A stretch of DNA of 64,000 nt from Pseudoroseomonas aestuarii. GTDB taxonomy: Bacteria; Pseudomonadota; Alphaproteobacteria; Acetobacterales; Acetobacteraceae. The translations under genes and the position numbers were made by a program. The stretch covers positions 1 to 64,000 of the forward strand of contig NZ_JBHSCH010000005.1 of the NCBI RefSeq assembly GCF_042651065.1. Direction: 5' to 3'. Shown here piece after piece: positions 25,763 to 35,089 of this stretch. The notes below the pieces were generated by a model. The model saw nothing but the letters and a program-made list of their open reading frames with translations. It was not told where the DNA came from and did no database searches. Within the stretch, counting starts at the first letter, position 1. Each line of letters begins with the position of its first letter.

Positions 25763-26472
25763 GCCGTGCCCTGGTGCTCGACACCGAGACCACCGGCTTC
25801 GACCCCGCCACCGGCGACCGCGTGCTGGAGGTGGCGGCGGTGGAGCTGGTCAACCTCGTCCCCACCGGCCTCTTCTACCACCAGCTCATCGACCCCGAGC
25901 GGGAGGTGCCGGAGGAAGCCGCCAAGGTGCACGGCTTCACCTGGGACATGCTGCGGGACAAGCCGAAATTCGCCGAGATCGCCCCCGCCCTGCTGGCGTT
26001 CCTGGGCGACGACCCGGTCGTGGCGCACAACGCCCCGTTCGACTTCGCCTTCCTCGATTTCGAGCTGAAGAAGGCCGGCCACCCCGTGATCGACCGGGCG
26101 CGCATGGTGGACACGCTGGTGCTGGCCAAGAAGCGCTTCCCCGGCCTGCCCAACAGCCTGGACGCGCTCTGCCGCCGCTACGGCATCGACAACTCCATGC
26201 GTACCGCGCACAACGCGCTGCTCGACGTGCAGCTGCTGGCGCAGGTCTATCTGGAGCTGATGGGCGGCAAGCAGCCGGACCTCGCCTTGGCCTCGGCCCC
26301 GCGCGTGGCGGCGCCGGCGGCGATCGAGCTCGATGCCGCGCCGGTGGCGCGCGCGCCGCGCCCGGTCGTGCCGAGCGAGGCGGAGATCGCCGCCCACACC
26401 GCCTTCCTGGGCAAGCTCAAGGACCCGGTCTGGGCCACGCTGCTCGGCGGCGGGGAGAAGCCTGGCGGCTGA
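25759..26472 (+). CDS. dnaQ: DNA polymerase III epsilon subunit (3'-5' proofreading exonuclease)
   Basis: A DEDDh exonuclease of the replicase core. The 237 residues carry Exo I V-L-D-T-E-T-T-G-F, Exo II V-V-A-H-N-A-P-F-D-F-A-F-L and Exo III with R-T-A-H-N-A-L-L-D. After the catalytic domain (about 1-175), an Ala/Pro linker leads to a C-terminal segment that would bind DnaE. Its start overlaps the coaE stop by four bases. The partner gene dnaE is also in this window at 54.5-58 kb. Confidence 0.96.
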   Translation: MSRALVLDTETTGFDPATGDRVLEVAAVELVNLVPTGLFYHQLIDPEREVPEEAAKVHGFTWDMLRDKPKFAEIAPALLAFLGDDPVVAHNAPFDFAFLDFELKKAGHPVIDRARMVDTLVLAKKRFPGLPNSLDALCRRYGIDNSMRTAHNALLDVQLLAQVYLELMGGKQPDLALASAPRVAAPAAIELDAAPVARAPRPVVPSEAEIAAHTAFLGKLKDPVWATLLGGGEKPGG

Positions 26473-26482
26473 GGCGCCGCCT

Positions 26483-27310
26483 TCAGCTGTTCCAGTCGGG
26501 CGCGAAGTCGGGGTTCACGCGGCGCCAGTCCTTCGGCAGCGCGTCGATGGCGGCGACATCCGCCGCGTCCAGCCTCTCCGCCAGCGCCACGGCGTCGAGA
26601 TTGGCCTGCTGGCTTTCGCGCCGGCTGGCCTTGGGGATGGCCACCACCATCTCCTGCCGCAGCAGCCAGGCCAGCGCCACCTGCAGCCCCGTGGCGCCGT
26701 GCCTGCGGCCGATCTCCGCCAGCACCGGCTGGCTGGCCAGCGCCCCCTGCCCCAGCGGCGAATAGGCGGCGAGCGCGATGCCGCGCGGCCGGCACCACTC
26801 CAGCAGCGGCTGCTGCGAGAGCAGCACATGGTATTCCACCTGCAGGCAGGCGGGCTCCGCGCCCATCGCCTCCAGCTGCCGCATCAGCCCGAGCGGGAAG
26901 TTGGAGACGCCCCAGCGGCGCACCAGCCCCTCCGCCTTCGCCTTCTCCAGCGCCGCCACCGCCGCGGCGAGGTCCATCTCCGGCGACGGCCAGTGGATCA
27001 GGAACAGGTCGAGATGGTCCGTGCCCAGCTTGGCCAGTGAGCCTTCCAGCGAGCGCCGCAGCGCGGCGGGGGCCAGGTTGTCGTACCAGACCTTGCTGGT
27101 GAGGAAGACATCCCCCCGCGCCACGCCGGAGGCGGCGAGGCCGGCCCCCACCTCCGCCTCGTTGCCGTAGCGGTCGGCGGTGTCGAGATGGCGGTAGCCG
27201 AGCGCCAGAGCGCTCTCCACCGCCGCCTGCCCCTCCGGCCCGGCCAGCTTCCAGGTGCCGAGCCCGAGCTTGGGGATGGCGATGCGGGGCGAGCGGGCAA
27301 GCGGGATCAT
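26483..27310 (-). CDS. Aldo/keto reductase
   Basis: NADPH-dependent reductase with a TIM-barrel fold. The ATG at 27310 gives 275 residues. The catalytic tetrad is present: Asp in R-H-L-D-T-A, Tyr in D-R-Y-G-N-E, Lys in L-T-S-K-V-W, and His in F-L-I-H-W-P. G-V-S-N-F and I-P-K-A-S-R-R-E-S bind the cofactor. It resembles the 2,5-diketo-gluconate reductase-like group; the substrate cannot be assigned. It is convergent with dnaQ and follows an M20 amidohydrolase on the same strand. Confidence 0.92.
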   Translation of the reverse strand: MIPLARSPRIAIPKLGLGTWKLAGPEGQAAVESALALGYRHLDTADRYGNEAEVGAGLAASGVARGDVFLTSKVWYDNLAPAALRRSLEGSLAKLGTDHLDLFLIHWPSPEMDLAAAVAALEKAKAEGLVRRWGVSNFPLGLMRQLEAMGAEPACLQVEYHVLLSQQPLLEWCRPRGIALAAYSPLGQGALASQPVLAEIGRRHGATGLQVALAWLLRQEMVVAIPKASRRESQQANLDAVALAERLDAADVAAIDALPKDWRRVNPDFAPDWNS

Positions 27311-27445
27311 GCGGTCTTCCTCGGCGGGGGGTGGCAAAAGTCGGTGCGGCGGGAACCGTGGCGGCCACGGCAGGTTGCGCGGCGCAACCTGGGCCATGCC
27401 TCCGGCGTTTCCCGCGGCAGGCGGAAGATGCGCGCCACGCTGCCT

Positions 27446-28603
27446 TCAGCCGGGCTCCTGTGCCAGGGCACGCCGGGCGGTCTCCGCCAGGAAGCCGCTG
27501 GCCACCGGCAGCACGGCGTCGTTGAAGTCGTAATGCGGGTTGTGCAGCTCGCATCCACCCTCGGCCGGGCCGTTGCCGATCCAGACGAAGGCGCCAGGAA
27601 CCTCATGCAGGAAGTGCGAGAAATCCTCCCCGGTCATGGCGGGCCCGATGTCGCGGCGGAGCGTGGTCACCGCCGCTGCCGCGCCGGCCGCCAGCTCACG
27701 CGCCTCCGGGTGGTTGGCGGTGACGGGCACGCCGCCCCAGACGCGGCTGGTGGCCTGCACGCCGAAGGTGGCCGAGACGCCCTCCGCCACGCGCTGCAGC
27801 CCCGCCTCGATCTCCCGCCCGACCTCCGGCTTGATGAAGCGCATGCTGCCCTTGATGGTGACGCGGGCGGCGATCTGGTTCTCCGCCTCGCCGCCATGGA
27901 TCATGGTCAGGCTGACGACGCCGGTTTCCATCGGGTCGAGGTTGCGCGCCACGATGGACTGGCAGGCGACGATGGCGTGGCCGGCGGCCACCATCGGGTC
28001 ACGCGTCAGGTGCGGCAGCGCAGCGTGGCCGGCATGGCCCTCCACGACGATCTCGAAGCGCCGGCCGGCGGCCATCACCGCGCTGTCATGCACCGCGATG
28101 GTGCCCGCGGCCAGGCCCGGCCAGTTGTGCCAGCCGAAGATGCGGTCCATCGGGAAGCGGCGGAACAGCCCGTCGCGCACCATGGAGGCGGCGCCGCCGC
28201 CGCCCTCCTCGGCCGGCTGGAACACCAGCCGCACCGTGCCGGACCAGCTCTCATCCTGCATCAGCAGCGCCGCGGCGCCGAGCAGCGCCGTGGTGTGGCC
28301 GTCATGTCCGCAGGCATGCATCACGCCCGGGTTGGTGCTGCGCCAGGCCAGATCCTGCGCCGCCTCCTCGATCGGCAGCGCGTCCATGTCGGCGCGCAGG
28401 CCGACGCTGCGGTTGCTGCCGGGCCGGTGCAGGGTTGCCACCACGCCATGACCCCCAACATCGGTGACGATGTCGGTCACACCCAGCTCCCTCAGCTTGT
28501 CCACCACGAACTTGGCGGTTGGCCCTTCATGCAGGGTGAGGCTGGGGTTGGCGTGGAGATGCCTGCGCCAACGCGTGAGTGTTTCGGCAAGAGTCGGATC
28601 CAT
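27446..28603 (-). CDS. M20D family amidohydrolase
   Basis: A 385-residue metallo-amidohydrolase of the hippurate hydrolase/IAA-amino acid hydrolase group. Metal and active-site motifs: H-A-C-G-H-D-G-H-T-T, Q-P-A-E-E-G-G-G-G, G-H-A-G-H-A-A-L-P-H and the C-terminal M-T-G-E-D-F-S. The lid (dimerisation) domain is at about residues 180-295. The natural substrate is an N-acyl amino acid but cannot be specified. It is divergent from tamA with only 25 bases between start codons. Confidence 0.93.
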   Translation of the reverse strand: MDPTLAETLTRWRRHLHANPSLTLHEGPTAKFVVDKLRELGVTDIVTDVGGHGVVATLHRPGSNRSVGLRADMDALPIEEAAQDLAWRSTNPGVMHACGHDGHTTALLGAAALLMQDESWSGTVRLVFQPAEEGGGGAASMVRDGLFRRFPMDRIFGWHNWPGLAAGTIAVHDSAVMAAGRRFEIVVEGHAGHAALPHLTRDPMVAAGHAIVACQSIVARNLDPMETGVVSLTMIHGGEAENQIAARVTIKGSMRFIKPEVGREIEAGLQRVAEGVSATFGVQATSRVWGGVPVTANHPEARELAAGAAAAVTTLRRDIGPAMTGEDFSHFLHEVPGAFVWIGNGPAEGGCELHNPHYDFNDAVLPVASGFLAETARRALAQEPG

Positions 28604-28607
28604 GTGC

Positions 28608-28623
28608 TAGGGCATACTCCCTA
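28608..28623. promoter_or_regulatory. Short inverted repeat in the 25-bp divergent spacer
   Basis: TAGGG (28608-28612) and CCCTA (28619-28623) flank CATACT, which could be a -10 element for tamA on the plus strand. It is the only sequence between the M20 and tamA start codons, so promoters must extend into the coding regions. Confidence 0.35.
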
Positions 28624-28628
28624 AGACG

Positions 28629-30566
28629 ATGCGCCTCAAATCCCGACTTGCCCTTGTCGCCCTGTCCGCCGCCGTCGCGGGTGCCCTTCCCCTCACGGCC
28701 ATGCTGCGCGCCTTCGCCCAGCCTGCGCCGGAAAGCCGGGGGGCGGAAAGCGGGGCCGCAGGCACGCCGGCCGCCAGCCAGCCGGAGGCGCCGCAGGATG
28801 AGGCCAATCTCGCCTATACCGTGGCCCTGCCGGAAACCGGCGACGAGGCGCTGGACACCGCCATCCGCAATGCCTCCGCGCTGGAGCGGCTGCGCGAGAG
28901 CGCGCCGGTGGATGCCTACGGGCTGATCGGCCGCGCCCTGGCCGAGACCGACAACATGCGCGATGCGCTGCGCTCCGAAGGCTATTACGGCGGCAGCGCC
29001 CGCATCGCCATCGACGGTCAGGCGCCGGACAGCCCGGGCCTGGCCGAGCGCCTGCTGGCGCGCGAGGGCAATGCGGAGCCGGTGCCGGTCTCCGTCATGG
29101 TGGAGCCGGGGCCGCAATACCGCCTGGCGCCCGTGCGGCTGCAGGCCGAACCCGCCGGCGCCTCGATCGCCGATGCCGGGGAGACCGGGCTGAAGGAGGG
29201 CGACCCCGCCCGCGCCCAGCCAGTGCTGGATGCCGAGGGGCGGCTGCGCGACGCGCTGCGCAATGCCGGCCATCCCTTCGCCGCCGTGCGCCGCCGCGTG
29301 ACGGTGGACCATGACACGAACCGCATGGAGGTCACCTTCACCGTGGCCCCCGGCCCGCGCCCGCAATTCGCCCGGCCCGGCGTCAGCGGCGAGGAGCGCA
29401 CCGACAGCGACCTGCTCGCCCGCATCGTCGCCCCGATGCAGGGCCAGGGCTACAGCCAGAAGGCGATCGACGAGAAGCGCCGGGACCTGCTCAGCCTCGG
29501 CGTGTTCAGCACCGTGCGGGCCCGTGCCGGCGAGCGGCTGGACGAGGCGGGCGACCTGCCCCTCACCTTCACCGTGGCCGAGCGGCCCCTGCACGCCATC
29601 GGCTTCAGCGCCGCCTACGAGACGCGCTACGGCCCCACCTTCAGCACCTACTGGGAGCACCGCAACCTGTTCGGCGGCGCCGAGCGGCTGCGGCTGGAGG
29701 CGGAGGTCAACCGCCTCGGCACCACGGGCGACACCAGCGACACGGGCGGCAAGATCGGCGCCAGCCTGCGCACCCCCTGGTTCGCCGGCCGCAACCAGAC
29801 CCTGACCTTCGACATCGCCGCCCTGCGCGAGCGCCCCGACGCCTATGACCGCGATGCCTTCACCCTCGGCGCGCTGCTGGAGCGGGAATTCTCGCCCCGC
29901 CTGACCTATGGCTTCGGCCCGCAGATCGAGTTCAGCCGCGTCACCCAGGACAATGTGACGACGAACTACCAGCTGCTCGGCCTGATCGGGCAGCTGCGTT
30001 GGAACGACACGGACAACCCGCTAAATCCGAGCCGCGGCATCCGTGCCGCGCTGCTGGTCAACCCGATCTATTCGCTGGGCGAGAGCAATGCCTTCACCCG
30101 GCTGCGTGCCCAGGGCAGCACCTATTTCGACGTCAGCGGCGACAAGGGCAGCATCATCGCGCTGCGCGGCGTGGTGGGCAGCATCGTCGGCGCCTCCTTC
30201 GGCGGCGTGCCGCCCGACAAGCGCTTCTACGCGGGTGGCGGCGGCTCGGTGCGCGGCTATTCCTACCAGTCCGTCGGGCCGCGCACGGCCAGCGACGAGC
30301 CGGCGGGCGGCCTCTCCCTGGTGGAGGGCAGCGTCGAGCTGCGCCAGCGCATCAGCGGCCCGATCGGCATGGCGGCCTTCGTCGATGCCGGCTCCGTGAC
30401 GCGCGACCCGACGCCGGATTTCGGCAACCTCAAGGTCGGCGCCGGCCTGGGCGTGCGCTACCTCACGGCCATCGGTCCGCTGCGCGCCGATATCGCCATC
30501 CCCCTCAACAAGGAGAGCGGGGATTCCGCCTTCGGCCTTTATGTCGGCATCGGGCAGGCTTTCTGA
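28629..30566 (+). CDS. tamA: Translocation and assembly module protein TamA (Omp85 family)
   Basis: Outer-membrane beta-barrel protein that works with TamB. The 645 residues have a signal peptide (about 1-32, ending A-F-A-Q-P), POTRA repeats (about 60-300) and a C-terminal 16-strand Omp85 barrel. The barrel includes G-A-L-L-E-R-E-F-S-P-R-L-T-Y-G and the barrel-lock region G-G-G-S-V-R-G-Y-S-Y-Q-S-V-G, and ends with an aromatic residue (G-I-G-Q-A-F). Its stop overlaps the tamB start (TGATG), so the pair is coupled. Confidence 0.94.
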   Translation: MRLKSRLALVALSAAVAGALPLTAMLRAFAQPAPESRGAESGAAGTPAASQPEAPQDEANLAYTVALPETGDEALDTAIRNASALERLRESAPVDAYGLIGRALAETDNMRDALRSEGYYGGSARIAIDGQAPDSPGLAERLLAREGNAEPVPVSVMVEPGPQYRLAPVRLQAEPAGASIADAGETGLKEGDPARAQPVLDAEGRLRDALRNAGHPFAAVRRRVTVDHDTNRMEVTFTVAPGPRPQFARPGVSGEERTDSDLLARIVAPMQGQGYSQKAIDEKRRDLLSLGVFSTVRARAGERLDEAGDLPLTFTVAERPLHAIGFSAAYETRYGPTFSTYWEHRNLFGGAERLRLEAEVNRLGTTGDTSDTGGKIGASLRTPWFAGRNQTLTFDIAALRERPDAYDRDAFTLGALLEREFSPRLTYGFGPQIEFSRVTQDNVTTNYQLLGLIGQLRWNDTDNPLNPSRGIRAALLVNPIYSLGESNAFTRLRAQGSTYFDVSGDKGSIIALRGVVGSIVGASFGGVPPDKRFYAGGGGSVRGYSYQSVGPRTASDEPAGGLSLVEGSVELRQRISGPIGMAAFVDAGSVTRDPTPDFGNLKVGAGLGVRYLTAIGPLRADIAIPLNKESGDSAFGLYVGIGQAF

Positions 30567-33500
30567 TGCGCCGGGTGCTCCGCTGGGCCCTGGGCCTGCT
30601 CGCGATTCTGATTCTGCTGCCCGTGCTGCTGCTGGGCGGCGTGCTGGTGGGCGCCAACACCGCGCCCGGCCAGCGCCTGCTGGCTGACCTCGCGCAGCGT
30701 TTCGTCCCCGGCCTGACCATCGAGGGGCTGCACGGCCCCATTCCCGGCGCCCCCGGCTTCGCCCGCCTCACCATGGCCGATTCGCAGGGGCCCTGGCTGG
30801 AGGTGGAGGATGCCCGCCTCGACCTCGACCTGCGCGCCCTGCTCTCGCGCGACCTGCGCATCGAGGCGCTCACCGCCCGCCGCGTGGCGCTGCTGCGCCT
30901 GCCCGAGGCCGGCGAACCCGCCCCGGAGCCGGAGCCGCAGACCACCGAGGGCGGCCCCATCCCCACCCTGCCGAACCTGCCCGTGGCGGTGCATCTGGAG
31001 CGCCTCGCGGTGGAGCGCATCGAGATCCCGCGCGAGCTGGTGGCGGCCACGGTGGAGGAGCACGGCCCCGCCCCCCATGGTCCCTCGGGCTTCGCTCTCT
31101 CGCTGAACGGCGAGGTCAGCCTCGTCGCCGCCGCCCTGCAGGCGAAGCTCGCCGTGCAGCGGCTGGAGGCCGAGGGCCGGCTCGACCTGGAGCTGGGCCT
31201 CGACCCGCAGGCGCGGCTGCTGGCCGACCTGCGCGCGCAGGAGCCGCCCGGCGGCGTGCTGGCCACCGCGCTCGGCATCCCGCAGGCGCCGGCCGATCTC
31301 ACCCTGCGGCTGGACGGCCCGGCCAGCGGCGCCGATCTGCGCGCCCGCGCCGCCTTTGGCGAGCTCGCCGGCTTCAACGCGGAGGGCCGCGTGGCGCTGG
31401 ACGCGGCGGGCGGCGGCGCCCTCACCCTCGCCGGCCATCTCGACGCGCCGGCCAACCTGGCGCCCGAGCCGGTGCGCGCCATCGACTTCACGCTGGGCGC
31501 GAAGCTGCCCGCCGGCGGCCAGCCGGAGCTGGAGAATCTCCGCCTCTCCGCCCGCGCCGGCGAGATCACCGCGCGCGGCAGCCTGGCGCTGCTGGAGGCC
31601 GAGGCGCGCATCGCGAACTCGGCGGAGCTGGCGCCGCTGGTGCCGGAGATCATCGGCTGGGAGGGTATCACCCTCACCGCCCGGGTGGAGGATGGCGAAC
31701 GCATCCAGGCGCAGCTCCGCCCGCGCGGCCTGCGCGGCCCGGACCCGATGGGCGCCGTGCTCGGCCCCAACCCCGAGGCCGACTACCGCGGCACCGCCTT
31801 CCGCATCGACAGCCTGGAGGTGCGTGGCCAGGGCGCCCGCCTGCATGTCGAGGGCAGCGGCTGGGACGTGCTGGACCTCACGGCGCGGCTCGATGTGCCG
31901 GAGCTGAAGGCGATCCGCCCGGAACTGTCCGGCCCCATCGCCGTCGATGCCCGCGTCACCGGCCCCGCGGCCGACCCCGCCATCGCGCTCAAGGCGGCCA
32001 GCCCCGGCCTGTTCGTCGCCGGGCGGCGTGTCGAATCGCCGGAGCTGGTGGCGGAGATCCCCTCCGTCAGCGGCATGGCCGGCACGCTGCGCCTGACCGG
32101 CCGGGCCGAGGGCCAGCCCATCGCCCTCGCCCTGCGCGCGGCGCAGGAGGGCGATCTGGTGCGTCTGGCCGAGGGCGATATCACCTTCGGCCCCATCCGT
32201 GGCCAGGTGGACGGCACGCTGAACACCGCCACCACCCTGTTCGACGGCACCGCCACCATCGCCGCCGAGAACCTCGCGCCGCTCTCCGAGCTGGCTGGCC
32301 AGCCGGTGGCCGGGCGGCTGCGCGTCGAGGCGAAGCTGGCGCCGACCCCCGAGGGCCGCCAGAGCATCGACGCCCGCATCGAGGCGCCGAATGTCGAGGT
32401 CGGCGGCCAGCGCTACAGCGCCAACGCCCTGGTGAAGGGCACCGATGCCGCCTTCGACTGGAACATCCGCGCCGGGCTGCCCCAGGCCAATGTCGAGGGC
32501 CGCGGCCGCTTCAGCCGCAATGACGAGGGCATGCGGGTCGATATCGCCGTGCTGGAGGCGGCGCAGGGCGAGATGGGCATCCGCCTCGCGGCACCCGGCG
32601 CCATCCTGCTGCCGAATTCCGGCGCGGTGGAGATCCCCGGCCTGCGCCTCGCCGCGCGGCCGGCGGGCAACCTCACCGTCAGCGGCCGCTGGGGGCCGGA
32701 GCGGGCCGACATCCGCGTGGCGCTGGCCGCCCTGCCTGCCTCGCTGGTCAACATGTTCGCGCCCGAGCCGCGCCTCTCCGGCACCGTGGTGGGCGAGGCG
32801 CGCATCACCGGCCCGACCAGTGCGCCGGAGGTCAACGCCACCCTCAACGGCACCGGGCTGCGCGCCGAGGCGCCGTGGTCGCGCGGCTGGCCCGCCGCCA
32901 CGCTGCGGGTCGAGGCGCAGCGGGCCGGCAACGGCGCGGTGCGGGCCAGCGCCGCGCTGCGCATGGGCAGCATGGTGACGCTCGACGCCCGCGCCGAGCT
33001 GCCGCAGGGGCCGGGGGCCGAGGCGCCGCTCTCGGCCAGCCTCAGCGGCCAGGCCAACCTCCAGCCGTTGCTGACGCCGAGCCTGGGCGGCAGCGCCAAC
33101 CGCGTCACCGGCCGCATCGTGCTCGATGGCGGCGCCTCCGGCACGCTGGGCGCGCCCGCGTTGAATGGCACCGCCACCCTCTCCGGCGGCGAGGTGCGCA
33201 ACCCGCTCTTCGGCCTGCGCCTCACCGGCATCAACGGCCGGCTGCGCGCCAGCGGCGACCAGGTGCTGCTCGAGAACTTCGTGGCGCGTGCCGGCAATGG
33301 CAGCATCACCGCGCGCGGCAGCGCGCAGCCGCTGGCCGCCGGCATCCCCATCGACATCGCCATCACCGCGCGCGACGCGACGCCGGTGCAGAGCGAGCTG
33401 GTGACGGCGCTGCTGGATGCCGACCTCCGCTTCACCGGGCCCTTGCAGACCGACCCGGCGCTGGGCGGCACGGTGCGGCTGCGCCGGGTGGTGGTGAACA

Positions 33501-34312
33501 TCCCGCAGGCGCTGCCCGGCGGCGGCGTGGCCACGCTGGGCGATGTGCGCGAGCGTGGCGCCGGCGCCCCCGCGCCACCCGAGCCCGGCCCCGCCGCGCC
33601 GCCCATCCGGCTGAACGTGACGGTGGAGGCGCCGCAATCCATCCTGGTGCGCGGCCGTGGGCTCGACGCGGAGCTGGGCGGCACGCTGCGCGTCGGCGGC
33701 ACGGCGGCGGACCCGCAGCCGGCGGGCGCCTTCACCATGCGGCGCGGCACCTTCCAGCTGCTCGACCGGCGCATCGTCTTCAACCGCGGCGCCATCACCT
33801 TCACTGGCGACCTGCAGCCGCACCTCGATTTCGAGGCCAGCACCAATGCCCAGGGCGTGACCATCACCATCACCGTCACCGGCGAGCCCGGCAAGCCGGA
33901 GATCAGCTTCACCTCGGAGCCGGAGCTGCCGCAGGACGAGGTGCTGGCGCGGCTGCTGTTCGGCCGCCCCGTGGACAAGCTCTCGCCGCTGGAGATCGCG
34001 CAGCTCGCGGGGGGCGTCGCCAACCTGGCCGGCGTCGCGCCCGGCGGCGGGCGCGGCTTCCTGGGCCGGCTGGCGGACCGGCTGGGGCTGGACCGGCTCG
34101 GCGTCGGCAACCAGGAGGGCGGGCTGGAGAACCCCTCGGTGCAGGCGGGCGGCTATGTCGGCCAGGGCGTCTATGTCGGCGTCGAGCAGGGCGCCGAGGG
34201 CGGGCCGCGCGTCGGCGTCGAGGTGGAGCTGACGCCAAGGCTGAAGCTGGAGAGCAGCACCGGCGGCGAGACGGGCGAGCGCATCGGCCTTTCCTACGAG
34301 TTCGAGTACTAA
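30566..34312 (+). CDS. tamB: Translocation and assembly module protein TamB
   Basis: A very large (1248-residue) AsmA-like protein anchored in the inner membrane by an N-terminal helix (about residues 8-27) and spanning the periplasm to TamA as a long beta-groove. Low-similarity beta-repeats fill the middle. The conserved DUF490/TamB C-terminal domain (about 890-1248) has L-G-G-T-L-R-V-G-G, M-R-R-G-T-F-Q-L-L-D-R-R-I-V-F-N-R-G, E-I-S-F-T-S-E-P-E-L-P-Q-D-E-V-L-A-R-L-L-F-G-R and a C-terminal L-S-Y-E-F-E-Y. TamB-like proteins are implicated in lipid transport as well as outer-membrane protein assembly. Confidence 0.95.
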   Translation: MRRVLRWALGLLAILILLPVLLLGGVLVGANTAPGQRLLADLAQRFVPGLTIEGLHGPIPGAPGFARLTMADSQGPWLEVEDARLDLDLRALLSRDLRIEALTARRVALLRLPEAGEPAPEPEPQTTEGGPIPTLPNLPVAVHLERLAVERIEIPRELVAATVEEHGPAPHGPSGFALSLNGEVSLVAAALQAKLAVQRLEAEGRLDLELGLDPQARLLADLRAQEPPGGVLATALGIPQAPADLTLRLDGPASGADLRARAAFGELAGFNAEGRVALDAAGGGALTLAGHLDAPANLAPEPVRAIDFTLGAKLPAGGQPELENLRLSARAGEITARGSLALLEAEARIANSAELAPLVPEIIGWEGITLTARVEDGERIQAQLRPRGLRGPDPMGAVLGPNPEADYRGTAFRIDSLEVRGQGARLHVEGSGWDVLDLTARLDVPELKAIRPELSGPIAVDARVTGPAADPAIALKAASPGLFVAGRRVESPELVAEIPSVSGMAGTLRLTGRAEGQPIALALRAAQEGDLVRLAEGDITFGPIRGQVDGTLNTATTLFDGTATIAAENLAPLSELAGQPVAGRLRVEAKLAPTPEGRQSIDARIEAPNVEVGGQRYSANALVKGTDAAFDWNIRAGLPQANVEGRGRFSRNDEGMRVDIAVLEAAQGEMGIRLAAPGAILLPNSGAVEIPGLRLAARPAGNLTVSGRWGPERADIRVALAALPASLVNMFAPEPRLSGTVVGEARITGPTSAPEVNATLNGTGLRAEAPWSRGWPAATLRVEAQRAGNGAVRASAALRMGSMVTLDARAELPQGPGAEAPLSASLSGQANLQPLLTPSLGGSANRVTGRIVLDGGASGTLGAPALNGTATLSGGEVRNPLFGLRLTGINGRLRASGDQVLLENFVARAGNGSITARGSAQPLAAGIPIDIAITARDATPVQSELVTALLDADLRFTGPLQTDPALGGTVRLRRVVVNIPQALPGGGVATLGDVRERGAGAPAPPEPGPAAPPIRLNVTVEAPQSILVRGRGLDAELGGTLRVGGTAADPQPAGAFTMRRGTFQLLDRRIVFNRGAITFTGDLQPHLDFEASTNAQGVTITITVTGEPGKPEISFTSEPELPQDEVLARLLFGRPVDKLSPLEIAQLAGGVANLAGVAPGGGRGFLGRLADRLGLDRLGVGNQEGGLENPSVQAGGYVGQGVYVGVEQGAEGGPRVGVEVELTPRLKLESSTGGETGERIGLSYEFEY

Positions 34313-34375
34313 GCCGGGGAAGACCGCCCCCCGGCGCCCGTTCCGCCCCATCGCCGGCTGCGCTATGCTGCGGCC

Positions 34376-34828
34376 ATGGACGCGGAGCGATTCAGGCAGG
34401 AGCCGATCGACCTGGGGCCCCTGCCGGGGCTGCTCGGGCATCTGCTGCGCCGCGCCCATACCCGCATGTTGCTGGATTTCACCGAGAGCACGGCCGAGTT
34501 CGGCATCACCTCCGGGGAGTTCGCGCTGCTCTGCCTGGTGGAGGCCAATCCCGGCATCACCCTCGGGCAGCTCGCCACGGCCGCGGCGCTGGACAAGTCC
34601 ACGCTGAGCCCGGCCATGCAGCGCCTCACCGAGCGCGGGCTGGTGGAGCGGCATGCGGTTCCCAGCGACCGGCGCGCCCAGGCCCTGCGCCTGAGCGCCG
34701 AGGGGATGGCGCTGCTGCCGCCCTTCAAGGCCCGTGTGGGAGAGCATGAGGACCGGATCGCCCAGCCGCTGGACGCGGCGGAGCGGGAGGCCCTGCTCTG
34801 CCTGCTGCGCAAGCTGAACGGTCTCTGA
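34376..34828 (+). CDS. MarR family transcriptional regulator
   Basis: A 150-residue winged-helix regulator. The core is L-G-H-L-L-R-R-A-H-T-R, G-E-F-A-L-L-C-L-V-E-A-N-P-G-I-T, recognition region L-D-K-S-T-L-S-P-A-M-Q-R-L-T-E-R-G-L and wing R-H-A-V-P-S-D-R-R-A-Q-A-L-R-L. MarR proteins often control an adjacent exporter or catabolic gene. Here a small helical protein and an EamA transporter follow on the same strand, so they are candidate targets. No operator is evident. Confidence 0.9.
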   Translation: MDAERFRQEPIDLGPLPGLLGHLLRRAHTRMLLDFTESTAEFGITSGEFALLCLVEANPGITLGQLATAAALDKSTLSPAMQRLTERGLVERHAVPSDRRAQALRLSAEGMALLPPFKARVGEHEDRIAQPLDAAEREALLCLLRKLNGL

Positions 34829-34867
34829 GACGCCTCTCCTTCCTCTTTCCCTGCGCGCCCGCACAGG

Positions 34868-35089
34868 ATGCGCGGCCCCTGCCACAAGGACATGACGACC
34901 ATGCGTGCGTTCGACGGCCAGCTCTCCGGCAATCGTCCCATCTCCCGCACCACCGAGGAGAAGAAGCGCCAGCTGCGCGACCTGAAGGAGGCGCTGGCGG
35001 CGCTGAAGCCGCACGCCGCCGCCTCGCTGCGGGAGTCGCTGACCGCCAAGATCAAGGCGCTGGAATCCGAGCTCGCGCCCCGCCGCTGA
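34868..35089 (+). CDS. Small charged helical protein, function unknown
   Basis: Up to 73 residues; the start may be 34868, 34892 or 34901. The C-terminal 45 residues are a charged amphipathic helix (T-E-E-K-K-R-Q-L-R-D-L-K-E-A-L-A-A-L-K) predicted to form a coiled coil. There is no signal peptide or catalytic motif. Its stop overlaps the EamA start (TGATG), implying translational coupling. Confidence 0.6.
   Translation: MRGPCHKDMTTMRAFDGQLSGNRPISRTTEEKKRQLRDLKEALAALKPHAAASLRESLTAKIKALESELAPRR

Noticed and set aside
30539..35014. A 1491-codon open frame antisense to tamB
   Set aside because: It is an artefact of GC-rich third positions over tamB. The translation is His/Gln/Arg/Gly-rich with no domain, and tamB on the other strand has clear motifs.
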